The notes below the pieces were generated by a model that was not told the origin of the DNA, ran no database searches, and saw nothing but the letters and a program-made list of their open reading frames with translations. Below, piece after piece: positions 44,534 to 53,704 of a stretch of 64,000 bases of DNA (position 1 is its first letter; each line of letters starts with the position of its first letter). This DNA comes from Calditrichota bacterium. GTDB taxonomy: Bacteria; Calditrichota; Calditrichia; RBG-13-44-9; J042. Made by a program: the position numbers and the translations under genes. The stretch spans positions 1 to 64,000 of the forward strand of contig JAADJD010000028.1 of assembly GCA_013150955.1 (NCBI GenBank), read 5' to 3'.

Positions 44534-45616
44534 TCACTTCCGCTTTTTATTTTTCTTGTAGAGGCCTGGAATCGGAACAGCCCGTGCTCCGTGTTTATCG
44601 TACACCCAGAAGCTTCCTCCTTCATAAATTGCGCCGGCGCCAAATTCTCCCTTTTTATTCACCGCGTAAAATTTGACGTTGAAATTGGGCTTTCCGTCGT
44701 CGCCCAGCAACTCCGGCAGTTTGGTGTGTTCCACAATGCGTTTGCAGGCTTCCAGACAGGCCTCTGTGGGCGATTTGCCCATTCGCATGTATTCTACAAC
44801 CATGAAAGAGGAGAGGTTTTTCAGGTTGGCCTCGCCGCGGCCGGTGGATCCTGCTGCGCCCACTTCGTTATCCACGTAAAGTCCGGCACCGATGATGGGA
44901 GAGTCGCCCACCCTTCCGGGAATCTTAAAGAATAATCCGCTGGTGGTGGTTACCCCGGCCAGATCGCCGTTGGCATCCACCGCGCAACAGTTGATGGTCC
45001 CGTGCACGTCAAAATATCGCTTGATGATTTTGCGCACGTCTTCATCCAGCTCTTCCAGAGGTGGCGGAAACCAGTCGTCGATGTTGCTGTTAATGCCCTT
45101 CCAGTACAGCCAGATCTGTCGGGCCTTTTCGGTTAAAAGATTTTCCTTTTTAAAGCCATTTGCTAATGCAAATTCCAATGCCCCTTTGCCAACCAGCAGC
45201 ACATGATCCGTGCGCTCCATCACCAACTTGGCAACTTTAGAGGGATTCTTAATATACTCCAGGGCAGCGACGGCACCCGCATTGTGAGTGGGACCATGCA
45301 TGACGGACGCATCCAGTTGCACCACCCCATCTTCGTTGGGCAGTCCACCGAAGCCCACGGAAATGTCATCCGGATCGTCTTCCACCAGGTTTACCCCGGC
45401 AATGACCGCATCCAGTGGATCGGCACCCTCTTTCAGCAGCTCCATGGCCTTTTTAACAGCCTTTTCTCCGTTTCCGCTGGAGACGACTACCGGATGATCC
45501 GGCTTCACACTTCCCCCCGTTCCCGCCATTGTGGGTCTGGCCAGCGGTAGTAACGGCAAGCCCAGGCCCGCCACCGTGGCCGCTTTCAGAAAATCCCTGC
45601 GGTTCATTCCAGCCAT
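44534..45616 (-). CDS. Tat-exported N4-glycosylasparaginase / isoaspartyl peptidase (Ntn hydrolase)
   Basis: A 360-residue periplasmic Ntn hydrolase of the asparaginase 2/glycosylasparaginase family. The N-terminus NRRDFLKAATVAGLGL is a textbook twin-arginine signal. The family features HGPTHNAGAVAAL, then the autocleavage site GDLAGVTTTSGLFF, with the first Thr (near residue 218) as nucleophile, and KIPGRVGDSPIIGAGLYVDNEVGA are all present. Glycosylasparaginases split the N-glycan-asparagine bond; bacterial homologues also handle asparagine or isoaspartyl peptides, so the substrate stays open. Its start lies one base after the stop of the ParB-like gene. GGAGGA precedes the ATG. Confidence 0.92.
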   Translation of the reverse strand: MAGMNRRDFLKAATVAGLGLPLLPLARPTMAGTGGSVKPDHPVVVSSGNGEKAVKKAMELLKEGADPLDAVIAGVNLVEDDPDDISVGFGGLPNEDGVVQLDASVMHGPTHNAGAVAALEYIKNPSKVAKLVMERTDHVLLVGKGALEFALANGFKKENLLTEKARQIWLYWKGINSNIDDWFPPPLEELDEDVRKIIKRYFDVHGTINCCAVDANGDLAGVTTTSGLFFKIPGRVGDSPIIGAGLYVDNEVGAAGSTGRGEANLKNLSSFMVVEYMRMGKSPTEACLEACKRIVEHTKLPELLGDDGKPNFNVKFYAVNKKGEFGAGAIYEGGSFWVYDKHGARAVPIPGLYKKNKKRK

Positions 45617-45617
45617 G

Positions 45618-46595
45618 TTAATCCTCCTCCATTGATCGAATTACGGAAAATAATTGGACTAACCGATTTTTGAATTCGGGCTCCTCTATTAACTCTCCCA
45701 GCCGATGAAGATCATCTTCCTTTTCCAGATAAAATTGAAGATGATAACCGGGGGTTTCCAGATTGGGATCCCAGAAGATTTTCACCGGCAGGGGGGCGTT
45801 TTCCTGAATTTCTTTTGCCGCTTCGTCGATCCGGTTTCGCATCCGGGTCAGAAGCGGATAACGCCGCTGATGCAACAGATTTTTTAAAAAAGTGGTTTTT
45901 TGCTGGGGTGTCCACTCCCTGGACAACAGTTCGTCGATGGACAATGCCTGGTAGCATTGGGCCACGGAAAGGTTTTCCCGCACAGCAATGTCCCAGACCA
46001 TTTCCATGATATTCAGGAATTCCTGAGCCTTTAACCGCAGCTGAATGGCCAGCCGTATCCAGGGCTCCAGCGTTTCGATTTTCAGCGCACGCAATCGTTC
46101 GATTTGGCGGAAACTAAATTGATACTGGTGAAAATATTGCTGCATGGGGATCGGCAACGCAGCTATCTCTCGATAAATCTGCAGGAAGGTACCCTTTGGG
46201 GGAATGGCCAGGTCTTTTAAAATGGCCTGGATGATGGCTTCATCCCTGAAACCCTGAATATGTTGCACTACGTGGGCTTTTTCCACCACCGAAAGCGGTC
46301 GGATGCTGGTGTTAATCTGCAAGCCTTTCCAGAAAGCCAGCTCTGCCTGTCCGGCGGGGTAGATCCGGGCGGGAATGCGGGTAAACCGCGTGCCCTGAAT
46401 CCATTCAAATCGTTGAAATCCATCAATGATGAAATATTGTTTTTTATCCTTTTCCAGTAAAAGCAGTGGAGAAAGAATGCCGTGCTGTTGAACCGATCGT
46501 CGCAGGGTGGAGTTTTCAGGCAGGGGAATCCGATAGCGCCAGTGAGTATCCGGCAGAATCGTGTGCCGTTCCACTTCTACAAGCCGGGGATCCAT
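45618..46595 (-). CDS. ParB/Srx-fold protein of unknown role
   Basis: A 325-residue protein. Residues 1-90 resemble a ParB N-terminal nuclease-like domain: LPENSTLRRSVQQHGILSPLLLLEKD, then FIIDGFQRFEW in the place of the usual GxxR phosphate-binding box, then IPARIYP. Residues 95-250 are helical and contain LSVVEKAHVVQHI and a helix-turn-helix-like FSFRQIERLRAL. The last 70 residues are a different alpha/beta segment. The box retains G and R, so CTP or nucleotide binding is possible. It is unlikely to be the chromosomal ParB, as no parA is adjacent. The ATG at 46595 is preferred over a longer non-conserved extension. It is paired with the asparaginase-family gene. Confidence 0.7.
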   Translation of the reverse strand: MDPRLVEVERHTILPDTHWRYRIPLPENSTLRRSVQQHGILSPLLLLEKDKKQYFIIDGFQRFEWIQGTRFTRIPARIYPAGQAELAFWKGLQINTSIRPLSVVEKAHVVQHIQGFRDEAIIQAILKDLAIPPKGTFLQIYREIAALPIPMQQYFHQYQFSFRQIERLRALKIETLEPWIRLAIQLRLKAQEFLNIMEMVWDIAVRENLSVAQCYQALSIDELLSREWTPQQKTTFLKNLLHQRRYPLLTRMRNRIDEAAKEIQENAPLPVKIFWDPNLETPGYHLQFYLEKEDDLHRLGELIEEPEFKNRLVQLFSVIRSMEED

Positions 46596-46739
46596 GAGAA
46601 ACTGTACCGCCTGTCCCTTATTCAGTTTGATTGTGCAAAGTAATAATAAATTTGCCCTGCCACAAAACTTTCGTGATTTTTGTCCCGGAATTGGCATTGG
46701 GCCACGGATGGCGCGGATTGGCCGGGTGCCTCAGGCGGG

Positions 46740-47777
46740 TTACTCGAAGCGATACTTGCGGAAATTCGCAATACTTTCCTGAATCACCACTTTTAACACC
46801 CCGGTGGCTGGAACCGACAGCAGCATGCCCAGAACGCCAAAGAACTTTCCGCCGATGATCACGACAAACATGACCACCAGCGGGTGCATGTTCACTGTTT
46901 TGGCCACCACCAGCGGCTGCACCAGCACATTATCGATCAATTGAACAATGGCGAAGGCAATGGCAATGTAGACGATGCGAATCATGTCCCCAGATTCCAG
47001 GATCACCACGGCAATGGCCGGTAGCGCACCCGCAATGGGGCCAACGTAGGGGATCAGATTGGCCAGGCCTGCAAAAGCACCAATCAACACAAAATACTTG
47101 ACGTCCAGTAACCAGAGGGCCAGAATGGACAATATGCCCACGATCAGGGCGTCCAGAAATTGTCCCCGCAGGTAATTACCCAGCTGCATGTCCATTTTAT
47201 GAAGCAAATTCAGGGAAAATTCGAAGTACTTATTGGGCACCAGACGGATCAGATTGCGCTTGATCTCCCGACCGTCTTTAATCAGAAAGAAAATGATAAA
47301 AGGTATGATCACCAGATTGGTGATCAGGGAGACGATGTTCAGCAGGTAATTAAAAATCTGATTCCCGAAATTCACCATCACTTGATGCACTTTCTCGCTC
47401 AGGTTGAGGTTTTGCAGTCCCAGAAAAGCCAGTCGCGTCTGAAGAAAATTTTCAAGGTTCTGGATGAGCTGAGTGGCTTTGCCGGATTGGATGCCGGCCT
47501 GGATGGAGCGAATCTCGTGCGTGATGGTGGGCAGAAGCAGAAAGACAAACAGGGCAATGGCCGAAATGATGCCGATGAAGATGACGGCCGTTGCCATCAC
47601 CCGACTCAGGCCGCGCGACTCCAGAAAGCTGGCCAGCGGTTCCAGGATGTAGGCCAGCAGGGCGGCAATGATCACCAGGCGAACCAGCTCCCCAATGCTC
47701 ATTAAAAAAGCCAGAACGGCGGTGGCTGCCAGGAGCAAAAATAGAAGTTTGATCCAGCGTGCGAATTGTTTATCCAT
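46740..47777 (-). CDS. AI-2E family (PerM-like) membrane permease
   Basis: A 345-residue inner-membrane protein with about seven hydrophobic helices and the typical central amphipathic stretch (residues about 90-150) between the first pair and the rest. The conserved GPIAGALPA segment (near residue 240), LIPYVGP just before it, and LVQPLVVAKTVNMHPLVVM near 290 mark the AI-2E/TqsA/PerM family. Members export small molecules, or act as Na+/H+ antiporters; the substrate here is unknown. No clear ribosome site precedes the ATG. The next gene upstream on the same strand is the cyclic-nucleotide-binding protein. Confidence 0.92.
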   Translation of the reverse strand: MDKQFARWIKLLFLLLAATAVLAFLMSIGELVRLVIIAALLAYILEPLASFLESRGLSRVMATAVIFIGIISAIALFVFLLLPTITHEIRSIQAGIQSGKATQLIQNLENFLQTRLAFLGLQNLNLSEKVHQVMVNFGNQIFNYLLNIVSLITNLVIIPFIIFFLIKDGREIKRNLIRLVPNKYFEFSLNLLHKMDMQLGNYLRGQFLDALIVGILSILALWLLDVKYFVLIGAFAGLANLIPYVGPIAGALPAIAVVILESGDMIRIVYIAIAFAIVQLIDNVLVQPLVVAKTVNMHPLVVMFVVIIGGKFFGVLGMLLSVPATGVLKVVIQESIANFRKYRFE

Positions 47778-47813
47778 GGCGTCGACGTCGCTTTCGTTAC
47801 TTTGCCTGTTGTG

Positions 47814-48392
47814 TCATGTGCTCGATGACGATTGACGGCTTTTGCGAGAGCCCTTTTTCGAGGTTTCTTTAAGCTTCTCGATTTCGGCTTCCAGCTGGTG
47901 AATTTTGTTGATCAGAGACTGCATTTGCTGATTGGAATGTTTTAAACGATCCCCGATGATGCTGGCCAGACGAAGCACGATCTTCACCCCCAGGCGGGGA
48001 TCACGTTCAATGAGCCCGAACAAATCGGACTGGAAAAATCCCAGCATGCGGCATTCCGTTTTCGCCCGCGCAGTGGCACTTCGGGGAGATTCATCCAGAA
48101 GTGCCAGTTCTCCGAAGAATTCGCCGTCGGATAGCTCGGCGACCACCTGGTTGGCCGGCTCTAAGATGATTTCCACCGTTCCCTTCTCGATGATGTACAT
48201 GCCCACACCGGCATCGCCCTGGTGAAAGATGATCTCGCCCGGCCGATAGGTGCGCTGGTGCAGGATGCGTTCGATAGAGGACAATTCCCGACGACTCAGT
48301 TCTTCGAAGATGGGAATCTTTTTGAGAACAGCGGTAATGCCCTCTTCCTTCTTTTCCTTCGTTTTGAAAATATTTCCCCAGAAACTATCCAT
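47814..48392 (-). CDS. Cyclic-nucleotide-binding-domain protein with coiled-coil tail
   Basis: A 192-residue protein with a cNMP-binding jelly roll (about residues 25-140): IFEELSRRELSSIERIL, GEIIFHQGDAGVGMYIIEKGTVEI, then the phosphate-binding cassette GEFFGELALLDESPRSATARA, which contains the Glu and Arg that contact cyclic nucleotides. It lacks a DNA-binding domain; instead, residues 145-180 form a coiled coil (IHQLEAEIEKLKETSKK) with a Ser/Lys-rich end. So it is likely a cAMP/cGMP sensor acting on a protein partner, perhaps the neighbouring permease. The ATG at 48392 follows GGCGGGTAGG. The 190 bases before it hold no feature. Confidence 0.85.
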   Translation of the reverse strand: MDSFWGNIFKTKEKKEEGITAVLKKIPIFEELSRRELSSIERILHQRTYRPGEIIFHQGDAGVGMYIIEKGTVEIILEPANQVVAELSDGEFFGELALLDESPRSATARAKTECRMLGFFQSDLFGLIERDPRLGVKIVLRLASIIGDRLKHSNQQMQSLINKIHQLEAEIEKLKETSKKGSRKSRQSSSST

Positions 48393-48601
48393 ACCTACCC
48401 GCCTTTGCATTTTTCCAGTCGAATAGCGTAATAATTAAACAAAATTATCGTTCCATCGTGATTTGGGTTAAAAAATTTCTTTATCAAATTTGAACGTTGC
48501 CAGATGGAATCGTCAGTTCAGCGTTCTGTGGTTTCCGCTGGATCGTGCGAGAAGGATTTTCCGGAGGGGCCAGTAATGAGGATGCGTTTCAGCATGGGGT
48601 T

Positions 48602-50662
48602 TCAGGACACCGGTTTACCCGGAGGGACATCCCGATCAGTGGTCAGCAGGGTCAGGCGCTCGCCATCGGAGACAGCCAGCAGCATGCCCTGCGATTCCAC
48701 TCCCCGGATTTTTGCCGGTTCCAGATTGGCCACCACGATGATGGTTTTGCCGATAAGCTCTTCCGGCGTGTAGTGTTGCGCGATTCCAGCCACCAGCTGG
48801 CGCGTTTCATCCCCCAGGTCAACCTGCAGTTTCAAAAGCCGGTCGGCTCCGGGAATCCGTTCCGCTTTCAATATCCGCGCTGTTTTCAGTTCCACTTTGC
48901 GGAATGCTTCAATGGAAATGTAAGCGGGAGGTTCCTTCTCTTCCAGGCGTTGCTGCTTTTCGGCTTCCAGTTCGGCCGCAATTTTTTGTAGTTTTTCGAT
49001 CTCGGCCTCGATGACCGCATCCTCGATTTTACGGAATAAAATGGTTACGTCACCAAGCGGATGGCCATCGGGAATGGCCAGTTCACCAATCTGATCCCAT
49101 CCCGCGTCTTCTGGCCGGCCCTTCAACTGAAGCATCTGCCAGATTTTTTGCGAGGTGAACGGCAGGAACGGGTTCATCAGGATGGCCAGGGAATAGGTGG
49201 TCTGCACGCAGAGGTTCAGCGTGGTGGCACAGGCTTCCGGGTTTTCTTTGCGCGTGCGCCAGGGTTCCCGGTCGTTGAAGTACTTGTTGGCCAGTCGGGC
49301 CAGATCCATGAACCGCCGGGTCGCTTCCTTAAATTGAAACGTGTCGATGAAATGCCCCACCTGATCCCGGATCTTGGCCATTTGCTGAATGAGCTCCTGA
49401 TCCATTGAATCCAGTGAGCCGCGCGCCGGTACCCGACCGTTGTAATATTTCTTCACGAAAGTAAACGTCCGATTTACAAAATTCCCCAGAATGTCGGCCA
49501 ATTCGTTATTGTGCCGGGCCTGGAAGTCGCGCCAGGAGAAATCGGCGTCCCGGGTCTCGGGCATGTTGATGGCCAGGCAATAGCGCAGGGAATCGGCGTC
49601 GTATTTCTCCAGAAATTCGTTCAGCCAGACGGCATAGTTCCGACTGGTGGATAATTTCCGCCCCTCCAGATTCAGAAACTCGTTGGCGGGCACGTCATCC
49701 GGTAAAACGTATCCCCCATGCCCAATCAACATGGCCGGAAAAATAATGGCATGAAAGATGATGTTGTCCTTCCCAATGAAGTGCACCAGTTTGGTGTTGT
49801 CGGGATCCATCCAGTAATCTTTCCAGCGATCCGGCTGGCCGATTTTTTCCGCCCATTCCCGGGTAGACGAGATGTAACCAATTGGCGCCTCGAACCAGAC
49901 GTAGAGCACCTTATCCCGGGCGTCCTCCAGAGGTACGGGAACACCCCAGCGGAGATCCCGGGTAATGGCCCGATCCTCCAGCCCTTCTTTGAACCAGTTT
50001 TTGCAAAAGTTAATGACGTTTTCTCGCCAGTGGGTTTTGGTGGCAATCCAGGATTCCAGTGGCTTTTGTAATTTGCTGAGTTTAAGAAAATAGTGGGTGG
50101 TTTCTTTCAGAATGGGCTTGTTGCCACAGATTTTACATTTCGGCTCGATGAGCTGGGTGGGTTCCAGCCATTTGCCGCACTTTTCACATTGGTCGCCCCG
50201 CGCCTCGGGATAGCCACAGTATGGACAGGTGCCCTCCACATAGCGGTCGGCCAGAAACATGCGGTCGTGTTCGCAATAAAATTGCTGCAGGGATTTCTTC
50301 TCCATGTAGCCCTTCTGGTACAGGGTCAGGAAAAATTCCTGAGCCGTTTGGTGGTGGATGGGCAGGGAGGTGCGGGAAAAATTATCGAAACTCATGCCAA
50401 ATTTTTCAAAGCTGGACTTGATGTCCTGGTAATAATAGTCCACCACCTCCTGAGGGGTTTTCCCTAATTTTTCTGCGGTGATGGTGATGGGCACACCGTG
50501 TTCGTCGGTGCCGCACACGTACACCACATCCCGTTTTTTAAGCCGGCAATAGCGGGCGTAGATGTCGCCCGGCAAATAGGCGCCGGCCAGGTGGCCTAAA
50601 TGAATGGGACCATTGGCATACGGAAGGGCACTGGTGATGAGATATTTTTTCTTCTCGCCCAC
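48602..50662 (-). CDS. metG: Methionyl-tRNA synthetase
   Basis: A 686-residue class I aminoacyl-tRNA synthetase that charges tRNA-Met. It has YANGPIHLGHLAGAYLPGD with the HIGH-type box HLGH (about residues 21-24), a double zinc knuckle (CPYCGYPEARGDQCEKCG and CKICG, about 150-180), the KMSKS-type loop as KLSTS (near 340), and a C-terminal EMAP/Trbp111-like tRNA-binding domain (KVELKTARILKAERIPGADRLLKLQVDLG, about 585-620). The start is GTG with GAGG ten bases upstream. It is the last gene of the minus-strand operon starting at the STAS gene and follows ricT by four bases. Confidence 0.97.
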   Translation of the reverse strand: MGEKKKYLITSALPYANGPIHLGHLAGAYLPGDIYARYCRLKKRDVVYVCGTDEHGVPITITAEKLGKTPQEVVDYYYQDIKSSFEKFGMSFDNFSRTSLPIHHQTAQEFFLTLYQKGYMEKKSLQQFYCEHDRMFLADRYVEGTCPYCGYPEARGDQCEKCGKWLEPTQLIEPKCKICGNKPILKETTHYFLKLSKLQKPLESWIATKTHWRENVINFCKNWFKEGLEDRAITRDLRWGVPVPLEDARDKVLYVWFEAPIGYISSTREWAEKIGQPDRWKDYWMDPDNTKLVHFIGKDNIIFHAIIFPAMLIGHGGYVLPDDVPANEFLNLEGRKLSTSRNYAVWLNEFLEKYDADSLRYCLAINMPETRDADFSWRDFQARHNNELADILGNFVNRTFTFVKKYYNGRVPARGSLDSMDQELIQQMAKIRDQVGHFIDTFQFKEATRRFMDLARLANKYFNDREPWRTRKENPEACATTLNLCVQTTYSLAILMNPFLPFTSQKIWQMLQLKGRPEDAGWDQIGELAIPDGHPLGDVTILFRKIEDAVIEAEIEKLQKIAAELEAEKQQRLEEKEPPAYISIEAFRKVELKTARILKAERIPGADRLLKLQVDLGDETRQLVAGIAQHYTPEELIGKTIIVVANLEPAKIRGVESQGMLLAVSDGERLTLLTTDRDVPPGKPVS

Positions 50663-50666
50663 TTTA

Positions 50667-51476
50667 TCAAATTACCTCTACAACTTTGATCGACTCCAGA
50701 TGAATCCGTCGAATGTCCTCGTCCGGGTAACGAACATACACCATGGAATTGAAAATGTCAATTTTGTCCACCACGCCCACACCATCCGGGGTTTCCACTT
50801 CGGTGCCAATGCGAGGGAACCGCTTCAGTTCTTCCAGATAAAAGCGCCGTTCAAAGGCCAGGCAGCACTTTAACCGACCGCACAATCCCGTTAATTTGTT
50901 CGAATTCATGGGCAGGAGCTGGTCCTTGGCGTACTGGATGGTGATGCTTTCGAACTTGCGCAAAAAAGTGGTGCAGCAGAGCTGGCATCCGCAGGGGCCG
51001 TACCCACCGATGTGCTTGGCGGCATCCCGCACCCCGATTTGTCGCAGTTCAATGCGTGTTTTGAAGCGTGCGGCCAGGTCGCGGACCAGCTGCCGGAAAT
51101 CCACCCGCTGATCAGAGGTGAAATAAAACGTCAACCGCTGATGGTCCAGCTGGTACTCCGCGTCGACCAGATTCATGTTCAGCCGGTGCTTTTTGATTTT
51201 TTGCTTGCAGATCTTCAGCGCCTCGTCTTCCAGGTGCCGGTTTTTCTCCATGCGCACCATATCCGCGGGCGTGGCCAGACGAATGATTTTCTTCAACGGT
51301 TCGTCTGGAGACATGTACTCCGGAATGCTCCCGATGGTAACCACTTTTCCCAGGTCTTCCCCTTTGTCCGCTTCCACCACCACAAAGTCGCCATGTTTTA
51401 CGGAGAGATTCTGGTGGTTTTCATATATGCCAATGCGTCCCGCTTTGAAGGCTACTTCAACGATTGAGGTCGTCAT
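50667..51476 (-). CDS. ricT: RicT/PSP1-domain protein (YaaT-like)
   Basis: A 269-residue cytoplasmic protein of the PSP1/YaaT family. In Bacillus, RicT forms a complex with RicA and RicF that carries [4Fe-4S] clusters and controls RNase Y. The cysteine set is intact: GYGPCGCQLCCTTFL and LTGLCGRLKCCLAFE (about residues 150-210). Other conserved parts are the N-terminal FVVVEADKGEDLGKV and the RVDFRQLVRDLAARFKTRIELRQIG strand-helix. No ricA or ricF is seen nearby. It sits between holB and metG, the same neighbours that yaaT has in several Firmicutes (holB, metG), which supports the call. Confidence 0.93.
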   Translation of the reverse strand: MTTSIVEVAFKAGRIGIYENHQNLSVKHGDFVVVEADKGEDLGKVVTIGSIPEYMSPDEPLKKIIRLATPADMVRMEKNRHLEDEALKICKQKIKKHRLNMNLVDAEYQLDHQRLTFYFTSDQRVDFRQLVRDLAARFKTRIELRQIGVRDAAKHIGGYGPCGCQLCCTTFLRKFESITIQYAKDQLLPMNSNKLTGLCGRLKCCLAFERRFYLEELKRFPRIGTEVETPDGVGVVDKIDIFNSMVYVRYPDEDIRRIHLESIKVVEVI

Positions 51477-51491
51477 TGCGAACCCCCTTGT

Positions 51492-52619
51492 TCAAAATTT
51501 CATTTGTGAATGTAGTTTAATAGCAAGGTCCATTAAAATCAATAAAGGATTCAAATTTCTGGGGTCTTCCAGCTGTTGTAATGCGTCCTCGATCAGCCAT
51601 ACCACGTTCTGTACAGGGAGTTCCGGAACAAAATCATTAAATTTTTCGATGTTTTGAATTAAATCTTTATGAAAGATTTTTTCGATCGCCACTTCTTTTG
51701 GGTGCGTTCTCAGGTAAAGCACGTCCTGGAACCACAGGAGCATGAACCACAACAGCAATCGGATGTCATCCGGTTCCTTTTTTTGAACCAGCGGTTCTAT
51801 GATTGCCATAAGTTCCTGCGAGCGCTGGATGGTCACCGTTTTGCGCAAAAATTCCAGCATGGCCTCCCGGATGGGAAAGACGTCTTTTTCCAGAAATTCA
51901 AATACTCGACGAATGTTGTATCCAGCCAGACGGATCAGCAGGGTTAATTGATCATCATCCAGTTCTGGATCGTATCTTCGCACGATTTCGAGAATTTCGG
52001 ACTCCGTTAAATGCGAGAATCGCACCAGCTGGCAGCGGGATTTGATGGTGGGCAGAATGCGGTGAATGGAAGCGGTGGTTAAAATCAGCATCAGATTGGG
52101 AGGCGGCTCTTCCAGAAGTTTGAGCAAAGCATTGGCCGCTTCCGGACGCATCCGATCCGCTTCTGCCAGGATGTACACCTTCCGTTTGCCCTCGTAAAGT
52201 TTAAAGGCGGCTTCGTGTTTCAACTCGCGAATGGTGTCGATCCCGATGAAAACATTCTTCCCTCCAAAAGAAACCGACTGGTAGGGATTTTCGGCTTTTC
52301 GCTGCAGGGCGTCGGCAAACTCCTCCGGTTTGATGTTCGCCGTCGCCGGGGTGGGGAAGATGTAGTGGACATCCGGATGCTGCAACCGGGAGATTTTCTG
52401 GCATGCCGAACACATCTGGCATACGGGTTCATCATCCAGGCAGTTGACCAGCTTGGCCACTTCCAGCGCAAAGGCCTCCTTTCCGCTTCCTTCGGGCCCA
52501 TAAAACAAATAGGCGTGCGGCAGCCGGTTTTGCAAAAAGCTGTTCACAATCCGCTGCTGGATGGGCAGATGGCCCACCTGTGGGCTGAACGCCGAAATTT
52601 TTTGGGCAACGCGACTCAT
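51492..52619 (-). CDS. holB: DNA polymerase III delta-prime subunit
   Basis: A 375-residue clamp-loader subunit of the AAA+ family. It has the N-terminal GHLPIQQRIVNSFLQNRLPHAYLF, a P-loop GPEGSGKE (about residues 41-48), a zinc-binding four-cysteine cluster (C-x8-C-x2-C-x2-C in CLDDEPVCQMCSAC, about 60-73), PEAANALLKLLEEPPPN (DEAD/sensor region, near 165) and the SRC motif in IKSRCQLV (near 198). The C-terminal collar domain is divergent. A four-base overlap couples it to exbD, upstream in the operon. Within the replisome it is needed to load the sliding clamp. Confidence 0.93.
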   Translation of the reverse strand: MSRVAQKISAFSPQVGHLPIQQRIVNSFLQNRLPHAYLFYGPEGSGKEAFALEVAKLVNCLDDEPVCQMCSACQKISRLQHPDVHYIFPTPATANIKPEEFADALQRKAENPYQSVSFGGKNVFIGIDTIRELKHEAAFKLYEGKRKVYILAEADRMRPEAANALLKLLEEPPPNLMLILTTASIHRILPTIKSRCQLVRFSHLTESEILEIVRRYDPELDDDQLTLLIRLAGYNIRRVFEFLEKDVFPIREAMLEFLRKTVTIQRSQELMAIIEPLVQKKEPDDIRLLLWFMLLWFQDVLYLRTHPKEVAIEKIFHKDLIQNIEKFNDFVPELPVQNVVWLIEDALQQLEDPRNLNPLLILMDLAIKLHSQMKF

Positions 52620-53017
52620 GGTTCGGGTTCGGTTGAAATGATCAACTTCTCGACACCGCTTTGCTTGGCAATGTCCATAATTTTAACCACCAGACCGTGG
52701 TGGACATTCTCATCTGCAGCAATGATTAAGCTGCGATCCTGGCTTTCGGACATGGCCTGCTGGAGCACTTCCGGCAGGGTCGATAGATCGATCGACTTGC
52801 CCTGAAAGATGAGTTGCTCGTCCGCGGTAACGGTCAGCACCGCCTTTTCGATCCGCTGCAGCTCCGTGGATTTGGCCTTGGGTAAATCCAGCTTGACGCC
52901 GGGTTGCTCCAGAAAGGTGGAGGTCACGGCAAAGAAGATGATGAGTATGAACAGCACATCCACCAGCGGGGTGATGTTAATAATGGCGCGTTTTTTCTTT
53001 TCCGGTAACAGTTTCAT
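52616..53017 (-). CDS. exbD: ExbD/TolR-family energy-transduction protein
   Basis: A 133-residue inner-membrane protein with one N-terminal helix (about residues 14-36, NITPLVDVLFILIIFFAVTSTF) holding the conserved Asp (residue 20) used for proton passage, and a periplasmic C-terminal domain. With ExbB and the TonB-like protein it forms the motor that powers outer-membrane receptors. ExbD and TolR are hard to separate by sequence; the TonB-type neighbour favours ExbD. ATGA overlaps with both neighbouring genes show tight coupling. Confidence 0.92.
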   Translation of the reverse strand: MKLLPEKKKRAIINITPLVDVLFILIIFFAVTSTFLEQPGVKLDLPKAKSTELQRIEKAVLTVTADEQLIFQGKSIDLSTLPEVLQQAMSESQDRSLIIAADENVHHGLVVKIMDIAKQSGVEKLIISTEPEP

Positions 53018-53670
53018 TGCGACCTGAAGTTTAGTGATTCCTGGGTAAGCGTTGACGAAACACCTTTCTGCATCCGGATAATTTTGTTGATCAGGGTTAA
53101 GGTGTACTTTTCGATGTCCAGGATCAATCCTTCGGCCCGCGAATTGAAATAATTAAAAAAGATCAATGCGGGAATCCCAATGATCAATCCGGTGGCCGTG
53201 GTCACCAGCGCCTCGGCAATTCCTCCGGACAGCGCCTTGGCCTGACCCACGCCCAGCGTCTGAATCACGTTGAACACTTTGATCATGCCCAGCACCGTTC
53301 CCAGCAGTCCCAGCAAAGGCGCCACACCGGCGATGGTCTCCAGCATGGGGAGTCCGCGGTTCAGGCTGCGTACCTGCTGACGGCCCTCGTCTTCTACCAT
53401 GGCACGCAGTTCGTCCAGGGGCAAATCCCGATTATCAATGCAGGTCAGCACGATGCGCGAAAAGGGCCCATCAAACTTTTCACTTACCGAACGGGCCAGG
53501 GCAAAGTCCTCCGGGGTTTTTATCTGATCGATGACGGCGATGATTTGCGGAATCAGTATTCGCTTGCGTCTCAGGCTCCAGAATCGTTCCAGAATAATGG
53601 CCAGCGCCAGGATGGAGCTGAGGAATAGGGGGTACATCATCCAGCCGCCTTTTTGAAAAATTTCCAGCAT
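53014..53670 (-). CDS. exbB: ExbB/TolQ/MotA-family proton channel protein
   Basis: A 218-residue inner-membrane protein with three helices (about residues 9-28, 110-135 and 150-180). The conserved region LETIAGVAPLLGLLGTVLGMIKVF and GGIAEALVTTATGLIIGIPALIFFN define the family; the Thr residues in the last segment line the proton path. It lies between the TonB-like gene (35-base gap) and exbD (four-base overlap). AGGAGAGG precedes the ATG. Confidence 0.94.
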   Translation of the reverse strand: MLEIFQKGGWMMYPLFLSSILALAIILERFWSLRRKRILIPQIIAVIDQIKTPEDFALARSVSEKFDGPFSRIVLTCIDNRDLPLDELRAMVEDEGRQQVRSLNRGLPMLETIAGVAPLLGLLGTVLGMIKVFNVIQTLGVGQAKALSGGIAEALVTTATGLIIGIPALIFFNYFNSRAEGLILDIEKYTLTLINKIIRMQKGVSSTLTQESLNFRSQ

Positions 53671-53704
53671 ATGCCTCTCCTTGTCTCCTCAAACAACTCA
53701 TGGA

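Noticed and set aside
45618-46697. The ParB-like gene as the chromosome partitioning parB
   Set aside because: There is no adjacent parA, the GxxR box is divergent, and the C-terminal half does not look like ParB; also the first 34 codons of the longest frame are not needed.
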